A DNA stretch of 64,000 nt from contig NZ_SJPT01000013.1 of assembly GCF_007860095.1 (NCBI RefSeq), positions 1 to 64,000 on the forward strand, given 5' to 3'. This document shows positions 8,362-17,193 of the stretch, piece after piece. Made by a program: the position numbers and the translations under genes. Position 1 is the first letter of the stretch; each line of letters opens with the position of its first letter. The notes below the pieces were generated by a model that saw only the letters and a list, made by a program, of their open reading frames with translations, was not told the origin of the DNA and made no database searches. This DNA comes from Novipirellula galeiformis (GTDB lineage: Bacteria > Planctomycetota > Planctomycetia > Pirellulales > Pirellulaceae).

Positions 8362-9456
8362 CTATTCAGCTAACAGGGCTTCGATCGTGGTCCGCATTTG
8401 TTGTTCGCCGGGCGTCCCCTGCCAATTCATTTCTCCCTGCCACCAGCGGCGGACGAAGCCTTCTTTGTCAATCAAATAGACCGTCGGCCACATCGTCGTG
8501 TTGTACGATTTCCAATTGGCGGAGTCGGCGTCGAGCATCACGGGGTAGTCGATCCCTTCGGCCTTGGCCGCAGCTCGGACTTGGTCAAATTTTCGCTCCG
8601 ACGATGTCTCGGGCGTTTGGATGCCAATCACCACAAGCCCCGCGTCGGCATAGTCCCGGTGCCAAGCGGCGTAATGCGGCAGGTTGCGTTTGCAATTGAT
8701 GCACTGATACGCATAAAAGTGGACCGCGACCACTTTGCCTCGGTGCTGTTTCAGCGTCACCGGCGTGCCGTCAATCCACTTCGCTCCTTCGCTTCGCAAT
8801 TCGGGCGCCAGCGGGTAGGTGCGTTTGATACTCGCGAAATCGAACGGTTTGCCCACCAATGAACCAAGCTTCGACCGCTGAGCATTCGTCAAAGTTTTCA
8901 ACAAGCTTTCTCGCTCGTCCGTTTTTAGATCAGCGATTGCGTTGTTGACTTCGTCCGCTGGCTTCTCGCCCGCTGCCATCGCCTGCTGTAACTCGCGCGA
9001 TTGCTCGTCGGTTTGAGCAAAGCTTTCCACGAACGACTGCATTTGAGTGTCGGTAATTTGCAGGCTCGCTTGCACCTTGTCACGCAGCACCATTCGTGTT
9101 CCAAGGGCTTGCGATACGAGTTGATCGAGTCGTGATTTTTGAGTGGGATCAAGGATGGAATCCAGACGGGACGCGAGCGTCTGAGTTAGTTGATCGGCGA
9201 TGGGTCGTTGTTGATCCGGTGAAAGATTGCGAGAGCGAAACCAGGGCCCATCGACTTCGACCAGGGTCTCACGCAGTGACGCGATTTGGCTTTCTGAGAG
9301 CTCCAGCTCCGCTTGGATTGCCGAGTCGCGAATCATTTGTAACAGCACCGGCGGGACGTTGATCGCACCATGCGGCGTTTCTGCGGCCGCCGGCGTCGTA
9401 TTCACGGCGGTGCCAAGGAGGCCCATGATCGACAACAAGAGGAGGATTTTCGACAT
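8362..9456 (-). CDS. Exported thioredoxin-fold (TlpA/redoxin-like) protein
   Basis: 364 residues with a Sec signal peptide (hydrophobic core at 3-18, cleavage after an Ala-rich AAAE). Residues about 30-200 are helical and charged and match no family I can name; they resemble the long helical N-terminal regions of other planctomycete periplasmic proteins. The C-terminal ~150 residues form a thioredoxin fold of the TlpA/AhpC class: GKVVAVHFYAYQCINCKRNL carries the redox pair C252-x-x-C255, and the cis-Pro region is MWPTVYLID. Likely a periplasmic thiol:disulfide oxidoreductase, reducing or maturing exported proteins; cytochrome c maturation would fit the many haem proteins nearby but is inference. 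It stands alone on the minus strand. Confidence 0.85.
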   Translation of the reverse strand: MSKILLLLSIMGLLGTAVNTTPAAAETPHGAINVPPVLLQMIRDSAIQAELELSESQIASLRETLVEVDGPWFRSRNLSPDQQRPIADQLTQTLASRLDSILDPTQKSRLDQLVSQALGTRMVLRDKVQASLQITDTQMQSFVESFAQTDEQSRELQQAMAAGEKPADEVNNAIADLKTDERESLLKTLTNAQRSKLGSLVGKPFDFASIKRTYPLAPELRSEGAKWIDGTPVTLKQHRGKVVAVHFYAYQCINCKRNLPHYAAWHRDYADAGLVVIGIQTPETSSERKFDQVRAAAKAEGIDYPVMLDADSANWKSYNTTMWPTVYLIDKEGFVRRWWQGEMNWQGTPGEQQMRTTIEALLAE

Positions 9457-10146
9457 CGCCGCACCGGAATTTACGAGAAGGACAGAAAAACGCTTCGATC
9501 ACAGAGGAATGGATCTGTCTATTGGACTCGTTCCCACGCAGCAATACATCCCCCTGGGGAGGTCGTACCGCATTATAAGTCGTTCGAAGTGAGTGCATTA
9601 AAGCGATTCATCTCGTGCCACACATGTTTTGGGGTGAGACCAGAACGAGCGCAGCAAATTCACCGTGGAGGGCGGACTGGATCGGCTCGTGTTCACGCCG
9701 TCCAACACGGGCCAAACTCAGGTTTTGCCGGAGTAGAACGCCGGTAACCGCGTCGCTAGTGGTTGCCCCCACGAAGAACCACAGACGGGCACCGTTGTGG
9801 CATGGAATACCTTCAACGAAGCGCCGTCACTTCAATCGACTCCGCTCAAACACCAAACACCAAACCTTGCATCGGCACAACCTCTTCCGCCTCCTCGCTG
9901 TCGGCCCAACGAGGGAGTCGTCGAACCGGGGGGTCGCAACAAGTGCAGATCGAGCGTTCGACGCGACAGTTGACCGGTGGGTGTCAGCGAATACGCTCTG
10001 AAATGATTCTTCAGCTCACCTTTGAGCACGCCGACATTGACGCAATGCTGTACCTGAACACTGCACAGACGCGAGGTCGAGATCATCGACTCGTCAACCG
10101 GTTTGGTCACTATTCATCGCAAGAATGCAATCGAAGGAAACAAACG
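9457..10146. other. Spacer without recognisable genes
   Basis: About 690 bp between the start of the thioredoxin-like gene and the end of the Rieske gene. Several overlapping open frames exist on both strands but none shows a domain, a signal peptide or a convincing ribosome binding site. I see no RNA gene or repeat here. Confidence 0.5.
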
Positions 10147-10455
10147 TTAGGGTACTTCGAGCAACACGTCCTCACCGTCGATCGCGACCTCATAAGTCTT
10201 GACATCACGCACACCTGGGCCGCACAGTAATTTCCCATTGGTGACATCAAATTCGGCGCCGTGCCAAGGACAAACCGTGACGCAGCCTTGGACCATGCCT
10301 TCACTTAGCGGGGCCCCCTGATGCGGGCAAGCATCATCAATTGCGTAAAAAACTCCGTCGATGTTGAACAACGCAATCAAGTGGTCGTCGACGATCACCA
10401 ACTTGCCTGTTCCCATCGGTACATCGTTGCACTTCGCTGCTTTGATCCAAGACAT
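10147..10455 (-). CDS. Rieske-type [2Fe-2S] ferredoxin
   Basis: Small soluble Rieske ferredoxin of 102 residues, of the kind that passes electrons to oxygenases or nitrite reductases. The two cluster-binding boxes are CPHQGAPL and CPWHGAEFD (C-x-H ... C-x2-H). No signal or membrane segment, so cytoplasmic. The ATG at 10455 is preferred over a TTG at 10464: a GAGAGG ribosome binding site lies ~10 bases before the ATG but abuts the TTG. It immediately follows, probably in one transcript, the helical protein gene ending at 10461. No oxygenase is adjacent, so its redox partner cannot be named. Confidence 0.9.
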   Translation of the reverse strand: MSWIKAAKCNDVPMGTGKLVIVDDHLIALFNIDGVFYAIDDACPHQGAPLSEGMVQGCVTVCPWHGAEFDVTNGKLLCGPGVRDVKTYEVAIDGEDVLLEVP

Positions 10456-10460
10456 TCGTG

Positions 10461-10913
10461 TCAATCCTCTCGCGTGAACTTTGCAATTTGTTGATCTTTG
10501 GTGTGCTCAAAATCACGCAGACGTTTCGCTAGTTCAATGACCGTGGGTGCGGCGCTGCAGTCCTCGATTCGGTCCAACCATTCGTCGAGTCGTCGGTCCG
10601 ACGTCAATGCACAGGACAGCGTGTCATCGAAACTCGGCTCGCCTTCGCAGCGACATTCGGCGGCATGAATTGCCTCCGAACTGAGCCTCGGTCCTGAGAT
10701 CAGGTACGTCGAGTGCTCCGGCGCAAGCTGCTCCATCTCGGACCGGATCACGTCCATCGAATGCGTTTCCAACTCGACCAAGTGTTCCAACAATATCTCG
10801 GCTCTCGGGTCGGTACTAGCATTGCTAAGTTGCTTGTAACGCTTTGCTCGCTGTTGGTGATAGTCGGCTAACATCACCAGCACTTCGTAAATCGTATTTG
10901 GCTGATTCATCAC
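10461..10913 (-). CDS. Small helical protein, possibly ferritin-like
   Basis: 150-residue protein I do not recognise with certainty. It is predicted mostly helical, with Glu and His residues spaced as in four-helix bundles: YHQQRAKRYK near 18-27, then EHLVELETHSMD, and a late helix with EHTKDQQ. That pattern recalls ferritin-like or DUF2383-type bundles, but the evidence is weak. An excellent ribosome binding site, AGGAGGTGA, sits 5 bases before the ATG. It is encoded directly upstream of the Rieske ferredoxin with almost no gap, so a redox or iron-related partnership is plausible. Confidence 0.7.
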   Translation of the reverse strand: MMNQPNTIYEVLVMLADYHQQRAKRYKQLSNASTDPRAEILLEHLVELETHSMDVIRSEMEQLAPEHSTYLISGPRLSSEAIHAAECRCEGEPSFDDTLSCALTSDRRLDEWLDRIEDCSAAPTVIELAKRLRDFEHTKDQQIAKFTRED

Positions 10914-11015
10914 TCACCTCCTAGGCGCACGCAGGACTGGACAACGTCTCTTGACCCGCTTATCCTACACCATCAGGTAGACATTCATCAGGTCTCGATC
11001 CAGTGGTCGTTTTTA

Positions 11016-11843
11016 ATGTCGCAAAAACAATTCGCAGTCCGCATCGAGCGTCAAGATCAACCGTCGCGGCCGCCCTACTGGCAGACGTTTGTCTTGGATT
11101 ACGAACCGGGATTGAATGTCACAAGTGTACTGCAACGCATCGCAGCCAATCCCACGACCACCGACGGGGTTAAGGTGCCCCCAGTCGCCTACGAATCGGG
11201 GTGTTTGGAAGAGGTGTGCGGTTCCTGCACGATGCGCATCAACGGGCGTGTGCGTCAGGCATGCTCGGCGCTGGTCGATCGCTTACTCCAAGATGATCCG
11301 ACCGGAATTGAGCTTCGCCCGATGAGCAAATTTCCGGTCGTTCGCGACCTGTGCGTCGATCGCTATCGGTTGTTCCGAGCTTTGGAAAAGCTGCAATGTT
11401 GGGTTCCCGTTGATGGCTACGCCGACATGGGCAGCGGACCGAAGCAATCACCCGACCAACAAGAGCAGAATTACCCGCTCAGCCAATGCATGAGTTGCGG
11501 ATGTTGCTTGGAAGCCTGTCCCCAGTACCAAGAAGTCGCGATCCAGCGCCGTAAAGATGAATCGGAAAAAGACTTCGAGCAACGTCGCGACGAAGAGCTT
11601 GATCGCCACTTCATCGGTGCGGCTGCGATGAGCCAAGCGGTGTTGATGAACTCAAATCCAACCGGCAAAGCACTCGCGACCAGCCGCATCGAAGCGATGA
11701 TCGCTCCGGGCGGTATTCAAAACTGCGGCAAAGCGGGCAATTGCCAAGCGGTCTGTCCCAAAGAAATTCCGCTGATGCATTCCTGGGGGCGGGCCAACCG
11801 AGCAGCGACGATACACGTGGTCAAGAAATTCTTCGATGGTTGA
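11016..11843 (+). CDS. sdhB: Succinate dehydrogenase/fumarate reductase iron-sulfur subunit
   Basis: 275-residue SdhB/FrdB-type subunit, which carries electrons from the flavoprotein to the quinone site of complex II. All three cluster motifs are visible: the [2Fe-2S] cysteines C63, C68, C71 and C83; the bacterial-ferredoxin motif C158-x2-C161-x2-C164-x3-C168; and the last set C237, C243 and C247 (AVCPKEIPL). Length is normal. No flavoprotein or membrane-anchor gene lies beside it: upstream is a divergent Rieske operon and downstream is a DUF454 gene overlapping by 8 bp. The partner subunits must be encoded elsewhere, or this is a second, specialised SdhB. Confidence 0.92.
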   Translation: MSQKQFAVRIERQDQPSRPPYWQTFVLDYEPGLNVTSVLQRIAANPTTTDGVKVPPVAYESGCLEEVCGSCTMRINGRVRQACSALVDRLLQDDPTGIELRPMSKFPVVRDLCVDRYRLFRALEKLQCWVPVDGYADMGSGPKQSPDQQEQNYPLSQCMSCGCCLEACPQYQEVAIQRRKDESEKDFEQRRDEELDRHFIGAAAMSQAVLMNSNPTGKALATSRIEAMIAPGGIQNCGKAGNCQAVCPKEIPLMHSWGRANRAATIHVVKKFFDG

Positions 11844-12258
11844 ACCTGCCCGCGGAACCCGACGTGTTCTGTATTGGATTTTGGCCGGTCTGTTCTTTGC
11901 ATTGGCGATGATCGGTGTCATCCTGCCGGGCATCCCCACCACGCCGTTCTTGTTGCTGATGTGTTACTTCCTTGTGCGAGTTTCGCCATCGATGCACGCC
12001 AAAGCGATGGCGTGGCCAGTCGTCGGTGGTCCGCTTCGCGATTGGCGAGACCAGGGCGGAGTGCGACGAAACGTAAAACGTCTGGCCTACGCAATGGTGA
12101 CGCTGCTGGTTGGATCAACGTTGGTCTACGGTGAACTGTCGGTATCGATCAAATCGGTCATTGCTTGTGCCGCCATCTACGGCATCTACGTCGTGGCTCG
12201 GTTGCCGATCGCACACGCTAACGAATCGTTACGGCCACAACCGACTCGTCCATCGTAA
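11836..12258 (+). CDS. DUF454 (YbaN-like) inner membrane protein
   Basis: 140-residue membrane protein of the DUF454/YbaN family. Residues about 10-48 form a hydrophobic hairpin containing the family signature GVILPGIPTTPFLLL; two more membrane segments lie near 88-122, separated by a basic cytoplasmic loop (DWRDQGGVRRNVKR). Function of the family is unknown. The ATG lies 8 bp inside the end of sdhB, so translation is probably coupled. The overlap suggests an accessory link to the SdhB protein, but that is inference. Confidence 0.88.
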   Translation: MVEPARGTRRVLYWILAGLFFALAMIGVILPGIPTTPFLLLMCYFLVRVSPSMHAKAMAWPVVGGPLRDWRDQGGVRRNVKRLAYAMVTLLVGSTLVYGELSVSIKSVIACAAIYGIYVVARLPIAHANESLRPQPTRPS

Positions 12259-12534
12259 TTCGGTGGGTTGACGCGATCGGAAGCGACAGCGTCAACGATG
12301 TTCTGCTGCGGCGTGGGAGTCTCGATAACGCGTTCACCTCGCCTCTGTTTGATTCGATGCAGCCGGTGCAAAATGCAACCGCGCAAGACCGGCAGTGCGG
12401 TTTGACAAATCTGGTTTGTCAGCGGTTACCAACTGGGCCGCCAAAACGGAAGCCAATGCAGCCCTCAAGCAACAGGCGAAGAAGACATCCGTATTGCGAT
12501 GCACGATTTGTTAGGGTCTGAAAATAAGTGGAGC

Positions 12535-13575
12535 TCAGCCATCTTGTGGGGCGGCTTTGGACATTTGATACACGCCGACGTTTCCATTAGCGTGGGCCAC
12601 GGCTAGACGGTCGTCGCCGATCAGGTCCAAGCCACGTGCAGCGGATGGCAGTGGAAAGGTATGGAACGGTTCGTCTTGTTCAGCGTTATAGAACCAGAGC
12701 TCTCCTTTGCCGTTCTTATGAGCCCCGGCTCCCACAACAAATCCGCGTGGATGGAAACGCACGCCCCAAGCGATGCCTTTGAAATTTTTATCCGCTCCGA
12801 GTTGGCGAACGGGTTCGTCCGATTTCCAATCGAAAACGACAATAATGGGATCCTGGTCTCCGGCGAACCCGTTGGTCAGTTTGGTGATTCCCGCGCTGGC
12901 CCATTGAGTACCGTCGGGATGAAACTGCAAGTCGCGACTTCCCCCCATGTCGGCTGCGAACTTTTTGTCATAGCCAGTCATCATCTCCGCCACGAGCGAT
13001 CTTTCCTCTTGGCCGCTTAACAGGTTCCACACCTTCACCACGCCCACTAAGTCTTGCGACACGATGTAGGGGGCGGCGGGATGAAATTGGACGCCATAGA
13101 CGTGTCGCCTGTGTCCGGCAAATGTCTGCACCAGCGTACCGCTTTCCGCATTCCAAATTTTCACCAGCAAGTCGTTGCCGCAAGTCGCCAGTCGTTTTGC
13201 GTCCGGGCTGACACTGACCCAGCGAGCGGATCCCTGATGAGCCTGGATGCTGTAGATCACCGTGGGTTCGGCCTGCGTCAGATCCCAAGCTTTCACCACT
13301 CCTCCCCAGCACGCCGTATACAGCCGGGAACTGTCTGCGGAAAATTGGATCGAACGAACCCAGCTGTCATGCCCCCGCAACGTGCGTGGTTGTTCGTCTT
13401 CGAGACTCCATAACTGGACGTCCAAGTCCTCTGCACCGGCGGCAACGTATTGTCCCGCTGGATCGCAGCACAAAGTGGTGAGGGGACGTTCGTGTTTGAG
13501 CTCCACTAACAGGTGTGTGTGGAGCGGATCGACCGTGGCTTCGGTGGTTGCTGGTTCAGCTTCAACAGGGCTCAT
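12535..13575 (-). CDS. WD40 repeat protein without signal peptide
   Basis: 346-residue beta-propeller protein. Clear WD units end in VQLWSL, VKAWDL, VKIWNA and VKVWNL, followed by less regular blades to make about seven. No signal peptide or membrane segment is visible at the N-terminus (acidic, Thr/Ala-rich first 20 residues), so it appears cytoplasmic although its operon partners are exported. The ATG overlaps the stop of the upstream DUF1501 gene (ATGA), so it is the third gene of the 16532-12535 operon. Compare the paralogous situation at 50254, where the WD40 protein has a signal peptide and a cytochrome domain. Likely a scaffold; partner unknown. Confidence 0.88.
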   Translation of the reverse strand: MSPVEAEPATTEATVDPLHTHLLVELKHERPLTTLCCDPAGQYVAAGAEDLDVQLWSLEDEQPRTLRGHDSWVRSIQFSADSSRLYTACWGGVVKAWDLTQAEPTVIYSIQAHQGSARWVSVSPDAKRLATCGNDLLVKIWNAESGTLVQTFAGHRRHVYGVQFHPAAPYIVSQDLVGVVKVWNLLSGQEERSLVAEMMTGYDKKFAADMGGSRDLQFHPDGTQWASAGITKLTNGFAGDQDPIIVVFDWKSDEPVRQLGADKNFKGIAWGVRFHPRGFVVGAGAHKNGKGELWFYNAEQDEPFHTFPLPSAARGLDLIGDDRLAVAHANGNVGVYQMSKAAPQDG

Positions 13576-14864
13576 GACAATAGCTCTCCAATCTCTTCCG
13601 CCGCAGGGTCGCCGATGGGAATGGAGCGACCGGGAAGATCGTGGTCGGCAAAAGTATCCAGCCCCACGGCTCGCAAATAGGTGTGGAACAGATGTCCGGA
13701 ATCGACTTCACGATCCGCCACTTCGGTTCCCTCTGCATTGGTGCTGCCAATGATCGCACCAGGTTGCACGCCACAACCGCCCAGCACCGTGGACCAAGCG
13801 GTACCCCAGTGGTCGCGGCCGTATTTAGTGTTGATCTTGGGCGTCCGGCCAAACTCGGAGCAGACCAGGACCAGCGTGTCGTCCAACATCCCGCGATCGT
13901 GCAGATCGTCCATCAGCATCGCAAACGTTTTGTCGAATTCACCCAGTTGTTCGAGGTGGAAGTTGAAGTTCTCGGCGTGCGAGTCGTAACCGTGGTGGGT
14001 CACCTTGACGCAAGTGGCTCCGTTTTCAAGCAACGTGCGAGCCAGCAGACAATACCGGGCGAAGTCGTGCGTTCCGTAGCGTGCCAGATCTTTCTCCGAA
14101 GCGCCCCCTTCGAAGATTTTCTTGCGAGCCATCAACAAGGCGGCCTGCTGAAACGCGGCGTCGTAATTGTCTAATTGGGCGTTGCTGCGACGCCGCGAAA
14201 ATTGGGCGTCGAACTGCCGACGCAGACTTTCTCGCTGGGCGTCGAGTTCTTCGTCGAGATCCTTGGGCAGCTCAAGATTGGACGGCGGTTGGACGCCTTG
14301 GAGCTTCAGTTCCGCGTGCTGTGCTCCTAGGAACGAAGCGGTCGAATCATTTAATCCACGCGTCGAAATGTGGATGTAACCCGGTAACGCAGCGTCGGAT
14401 CCGGCCAGGTATTTCGAGGCGACCGAACCGAGGTAGGGAAAGTCGCCCGTCGGACGACCTTTTTCCATATACAGCATTCCTTTGCGATGATCGTTGATCT
14501 TGCTGTTAATGCTCCGCACAATCGAAAGATGGTGCATCCGCTGGGCGGTATGGGGCAGCAATTCGGAAATATGCATGCCGGGAACCGAGGTCGGAATGGC
14601 GCGAAACGGTCCGCCAAATTTGGTGCCCGGCTTGGGGTCCCAAGATTCAAGCTGACTGACGCCACCCTGCAAAAAAATCTGTAGGATTCGCTTCCCCGAT
14701 TTCTTTAGTAGGTCGGATTGCATGAGCGGATCGGTGGGCACCGGCGGGGCGGCTTGCGCCGTTTGACTCAGGCCTGTGGCCAGCGCTGCCGCCCCGGTTC
14801 CAGCGAAAAACTGTCGCCGCGCCAATAGATGCTCGACCGAGTTACAGCCTTGGTTTCGTCTCAC
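13572..14864 (-). CDS. DUF1501 domain protein, Tat-exported
   Basis: 430-residue DUF1501 protein, slightly shorter than its paralogues. Tat signal: ARRQFFAGTG near 15-24, then a hydrophobic Ala/Leu stretch ending at TAQAAPP. Family landmarks are GGVSQLESWDPKPG, a mid-protein THHGYDSH, then CSEFGRTP and YGRDHWG. Start codon appears to be GTG. Middle gene of a three-gene operon: about 20 bp after the DUF1549/DUF1553 gene and overlapping the WD40 gene by 4 bp. As for the family, a phosphatase/sulfatase-like fold is likely but activity is unproven. Confidence 0.9.
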   Translation of the reverse strand: MRRNQGCNSVEHLLARRQFFAGTGAAALATGLSQTAQAAPPVPTDPLMQSDLLKKSGKRILQIFLQGGVSQLESWDPKPGTKFGGPFRAIPTSVPGMHISELLPHTAQRMHHLSIVRSINSKINDHRKGMLYMEKGRPTGDFPYLGSVASKYLAGSDAALPGYIHISTRGLNDSTASFLGAQHAELKLQGVQPPSNLELPKDLDEELDAQRESLRRQFDAQFSRRRSNAQLDNYDAAFQQAALLMARKKIFEGGASEKDLARYGTHDFARYCLLARTLLENGATCVKVTHHGYDSHAENFNFHLEQLGEFDKTFAMLMDDLHDRGMLDDTLVLVCSEFGRTPKINTKYGRDHWGTAWSTVLGGCGVQPGAIIGSTNAEGTEVADREVDSGHLFHTYLRAVGLDTFADHDLPGRSIPIGDPAAEEIGELLS

Positions 14865-14885
14865 CGTATTCCTCCGTTACATGGA

Positions 14886-16532
14886 TCAATGATTGAAGCG
14901 AAACTCGGTCGACACCAAACTGGCCCAGGTCAATTGTTGAATTGCCCGGGGCCGGTCCGATGACGAATTTAGAAAGTCGGCGACCCGACTTGATTCTTGT
15001 TCGTTAGGCATGCGCGAAAACACTCGCAAATAGAGTTCTTCGGCGAGCTGTGGATCGTCAAGCTTTTGTAAGCTCGCGACCAAGCCGTTCTTGACCGTTA
15101 GCCAGGAATGAATCAGGTTGCCATTGCGAAGAAACAGGGCTTGATCGGCAGCCGCATCAAACTGCGTGCTCTGGCCCGCGGCACCGAACACCTTGGCGAA
15201 GGTTTCGATGTGCTTCTGGACTGCGTCGTCGATCGGAGTCGCGTCGCTATCGGTTTCGGCGAGTTCGACATCGATGACACCCGTCGCCTGCATCATCGAC
15301 CAAGCAAGTTGTTCGGGCGACAGCGGCTTGAGCCGGCCAACGGAATAGTGGTGATCATCTTCGGCCGTAACGTCGCCGGTACGATCTTCGAGGGACTGAC
15401 TTTCGATAGTCCGATTTTCCACCGCCTGGCTGCTGCGTTGGTAGGTCCTGGTTAACGCCAATTCACGCAGCAGGTCACGCAAATCGTAATCGTGCTGGAG
15501 CAGTGAATCGGCTAACAACTCAAGCACCTGCGGGTGCGTTGCAGGATTTTGGGCGTGCATCATATCGAGCGGTTCGACGAGGCCTCGCCCCATCATCAAC
15601 GCCCACATGCGATTGGCGATGTTTTCCCGAAAGGCTTGATTGGCATCATCGGTCATCGCGATCGCGAGTTGCTCTCGACGACTATAGACCGGAACGCCGC
15701 GAACATTCTTTTCCAGCTTGACCTTGTACAGTTCTTTTTCCGCCGGAGGATCGGCAAGCGGAGGCAGGTTCAACATTCGGGGAGCGGTGCCGGCCGTTTC
15801 ACTGGTGAACACGGAGGTAAACTTCACATCCCCTTTCGCTTTTTCACCAATGGAAGTGACGCCGGTTTTAGGATCTTTGAACAAGTAGCTTCGTGTGATA
15901 AACGCAGTCAGGCCAAAGTAGTGTCGCTGCAGGTAGTCATCGACGGTCGGATGATCATGGCACTGGGCACACTGCAGGTCTCGCCCCAGAAAAATCCGCC
16001 CCAGGTCGCGAGTGACCTCGTCGCGTTGCAGTTCGCGATCGAGCAGAAACTTTGCCGCCGGTCGCGTCTCCGGCTGACTGCCGTCGGCGGAAAGCAGCTC
16101 GCGTACAAGTGCGTCCCAAGGTTTATTTTCCAATACCGACTGACGCAGAAACGTCCGCCACTCGTCGGCCGCAACGTGTTTGCCCGATCGGCGTTCCATC
16201 AGCAATTCGTCGAGAACGTACTGCATGCGTGTGGCGTGTTGGGGTGAAGCGAGTAGCGCGTCGATGGTCTGCGTCCGTTTCTCGGGCGACGGATCGCTGA
16301 GAAATGCTCGAACTTCCGTAGCGTTCGGAATGCAACCGCCAAGATCTAAATAGACACGACGCAGAAACATGGCGTCGTCGGCCGGGTCGGCTGCGGAGGC
16401 GTCGAACCCAGGCTGGACTTCGATCAACGCATCGATCTGTTCATGCAGCGGTGGCGTGGCGTTAAGCGGCGCAGAGAGAACCGCGGAAAAGCTGACGGCA
16501 ATCAGCGTCCAGAGCGTGTGATAATGGAACAT
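14886..16532 (-). CDS. DUF1549/DUF1553 protein, short form
   Basis: 548 residues from the ATG at 16532, chosen because it opens a good Sec signal peptide (hydrophobic LWTLIAVSFSAVLSA). An in-frame opening extends upstream to 16694, but those codons look non-coding. DUF1549 covers about 25-225 and contains CAQCH at 188-192 followed by DHP; DUF1553 fills about 290-530. It lacks the N-terminal planctomycete cytochrome c domain found in the longer relatives, so only one haem-like motif is present. It heads the operon with DUF1501 and WD40. Exported, probably haem-binding; function unknown. Confidence 0.88.
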   Translation of the reverse strand: MFHYHTLWTLIAVSFSAVLSAPLNATPPLHEQIDALIEVQPGFDASAADPADDAMFLRRVYLDLGGCIPNATEVRAFLSDPSPEKRTQTIDALLASPQHATRMQYVLDELLMERRSGKHVAADEWRTFLRQSVLENKPWDALVRELLSADGSQPETRPAAKFLLDRELQRDEVTRDLGRIFLGRDLQCAQCHDHPTVDDYLQRHYFGLTAFITRSYLFKDPKTGVTSIGEKAKGDVKFTSVFTSETAGTAPRMLNLPPLADPPAEKELYKVKLEKNVRGVPVYSRREQLAIAMTDDANQAFRENIANRMWALMMGRGLVEPLDMMHAQNPATHPQVLELLADSLLQHDYDLRDLLRELALTRTYQRSSQAVENRTIESQSLEDRTGDVTAEDDHHYSVGRLKPLSPEQLAWSMMQATGVIDVELAETDSDATPIDDAVQKHIETFAKVFGAAGQSTQFDAAADQALFLRNGNLIHSWLTVKNGLVASLQKLDDPQLAEELYLRVFSRMPNEQESSRVADFLNSSSDRPRAIQQLTWASLVSTEFRFNH

Positions 16533-17193
16533 CACGACGGTCTCGGGTGGGTGGAATTTGGGGAAGGAACGCAACATGAATGTCGCGTAGCCCCCCACTA
16601 TAGCCGATCCAGTGGCCGTCGTGGTAACGCAGTCGCCCAGGCCAGTGAAGTAGGGCCGGTTCCTACGCTCGAACGAAGCACCGGGATCGAGCACGTTATC
16701 GGATTGGGGCTGAATATGGTGCGATGTCCCCAGTGGTTCCTTGTCCCCAGCCGTTCAGGCTTCGCGCGCCGTATATGATGAGTTGGAGTTTTATTTATGA
16801 TGGTTGAGGGTGTGACCAGATGCAGCGTGGCCTGTAGTTCACCCCCTTTGATCAAAACAGTCGTGAGTCATTTGCCTAGTCTCTCGGTGTGACTTGCTTC
16901 TTTCGGACGTGACTGTGGCTGCCACGGAATACGTGTAGATAAATCGGAGCTGTTCAAGTGCCACGACCAATGGAAGTGGTGGTTTCCAGCAACTAGCTTT
17001 TTCTTTACGGATGCTTCGAAAAAAACAAAGCGTTCTTCGCCAATATCAGTAAGCATACGTCGGCTGACTCGGCTCCCTTTTCAGACAATCCTGTGCACCT
17101 GCGTCGGACTTGCAGCGGCTTTGGCAATGGGTTATCAACGCCTCCTACCCGCTGAACAGAATCGATACACGACTAAAATTGCGATCAAACTAA
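16533..17193. other. Spacer between opposite-facing genes
   Basis: About 660 bp upstream of both the DUF1549/DUF1553 operon (minus) and the 5'-nucleotidase gene (plus), so it must contain two promoters, though I cannot place them confidently. No convincing gene, RNA or repeat. Base composition becomes more AT-rich from about 16850 onward, continuing into the next two genes. Confidence 0.5.

Noticed and set aside
7720-8373. A 217-codon plus-strand open frame
   Set aside because: Pro/Arg/Ser-rich without a domain, overlaps the end of the thioredoxin-like gene on the other strand, and has no clear ribosome binding site.
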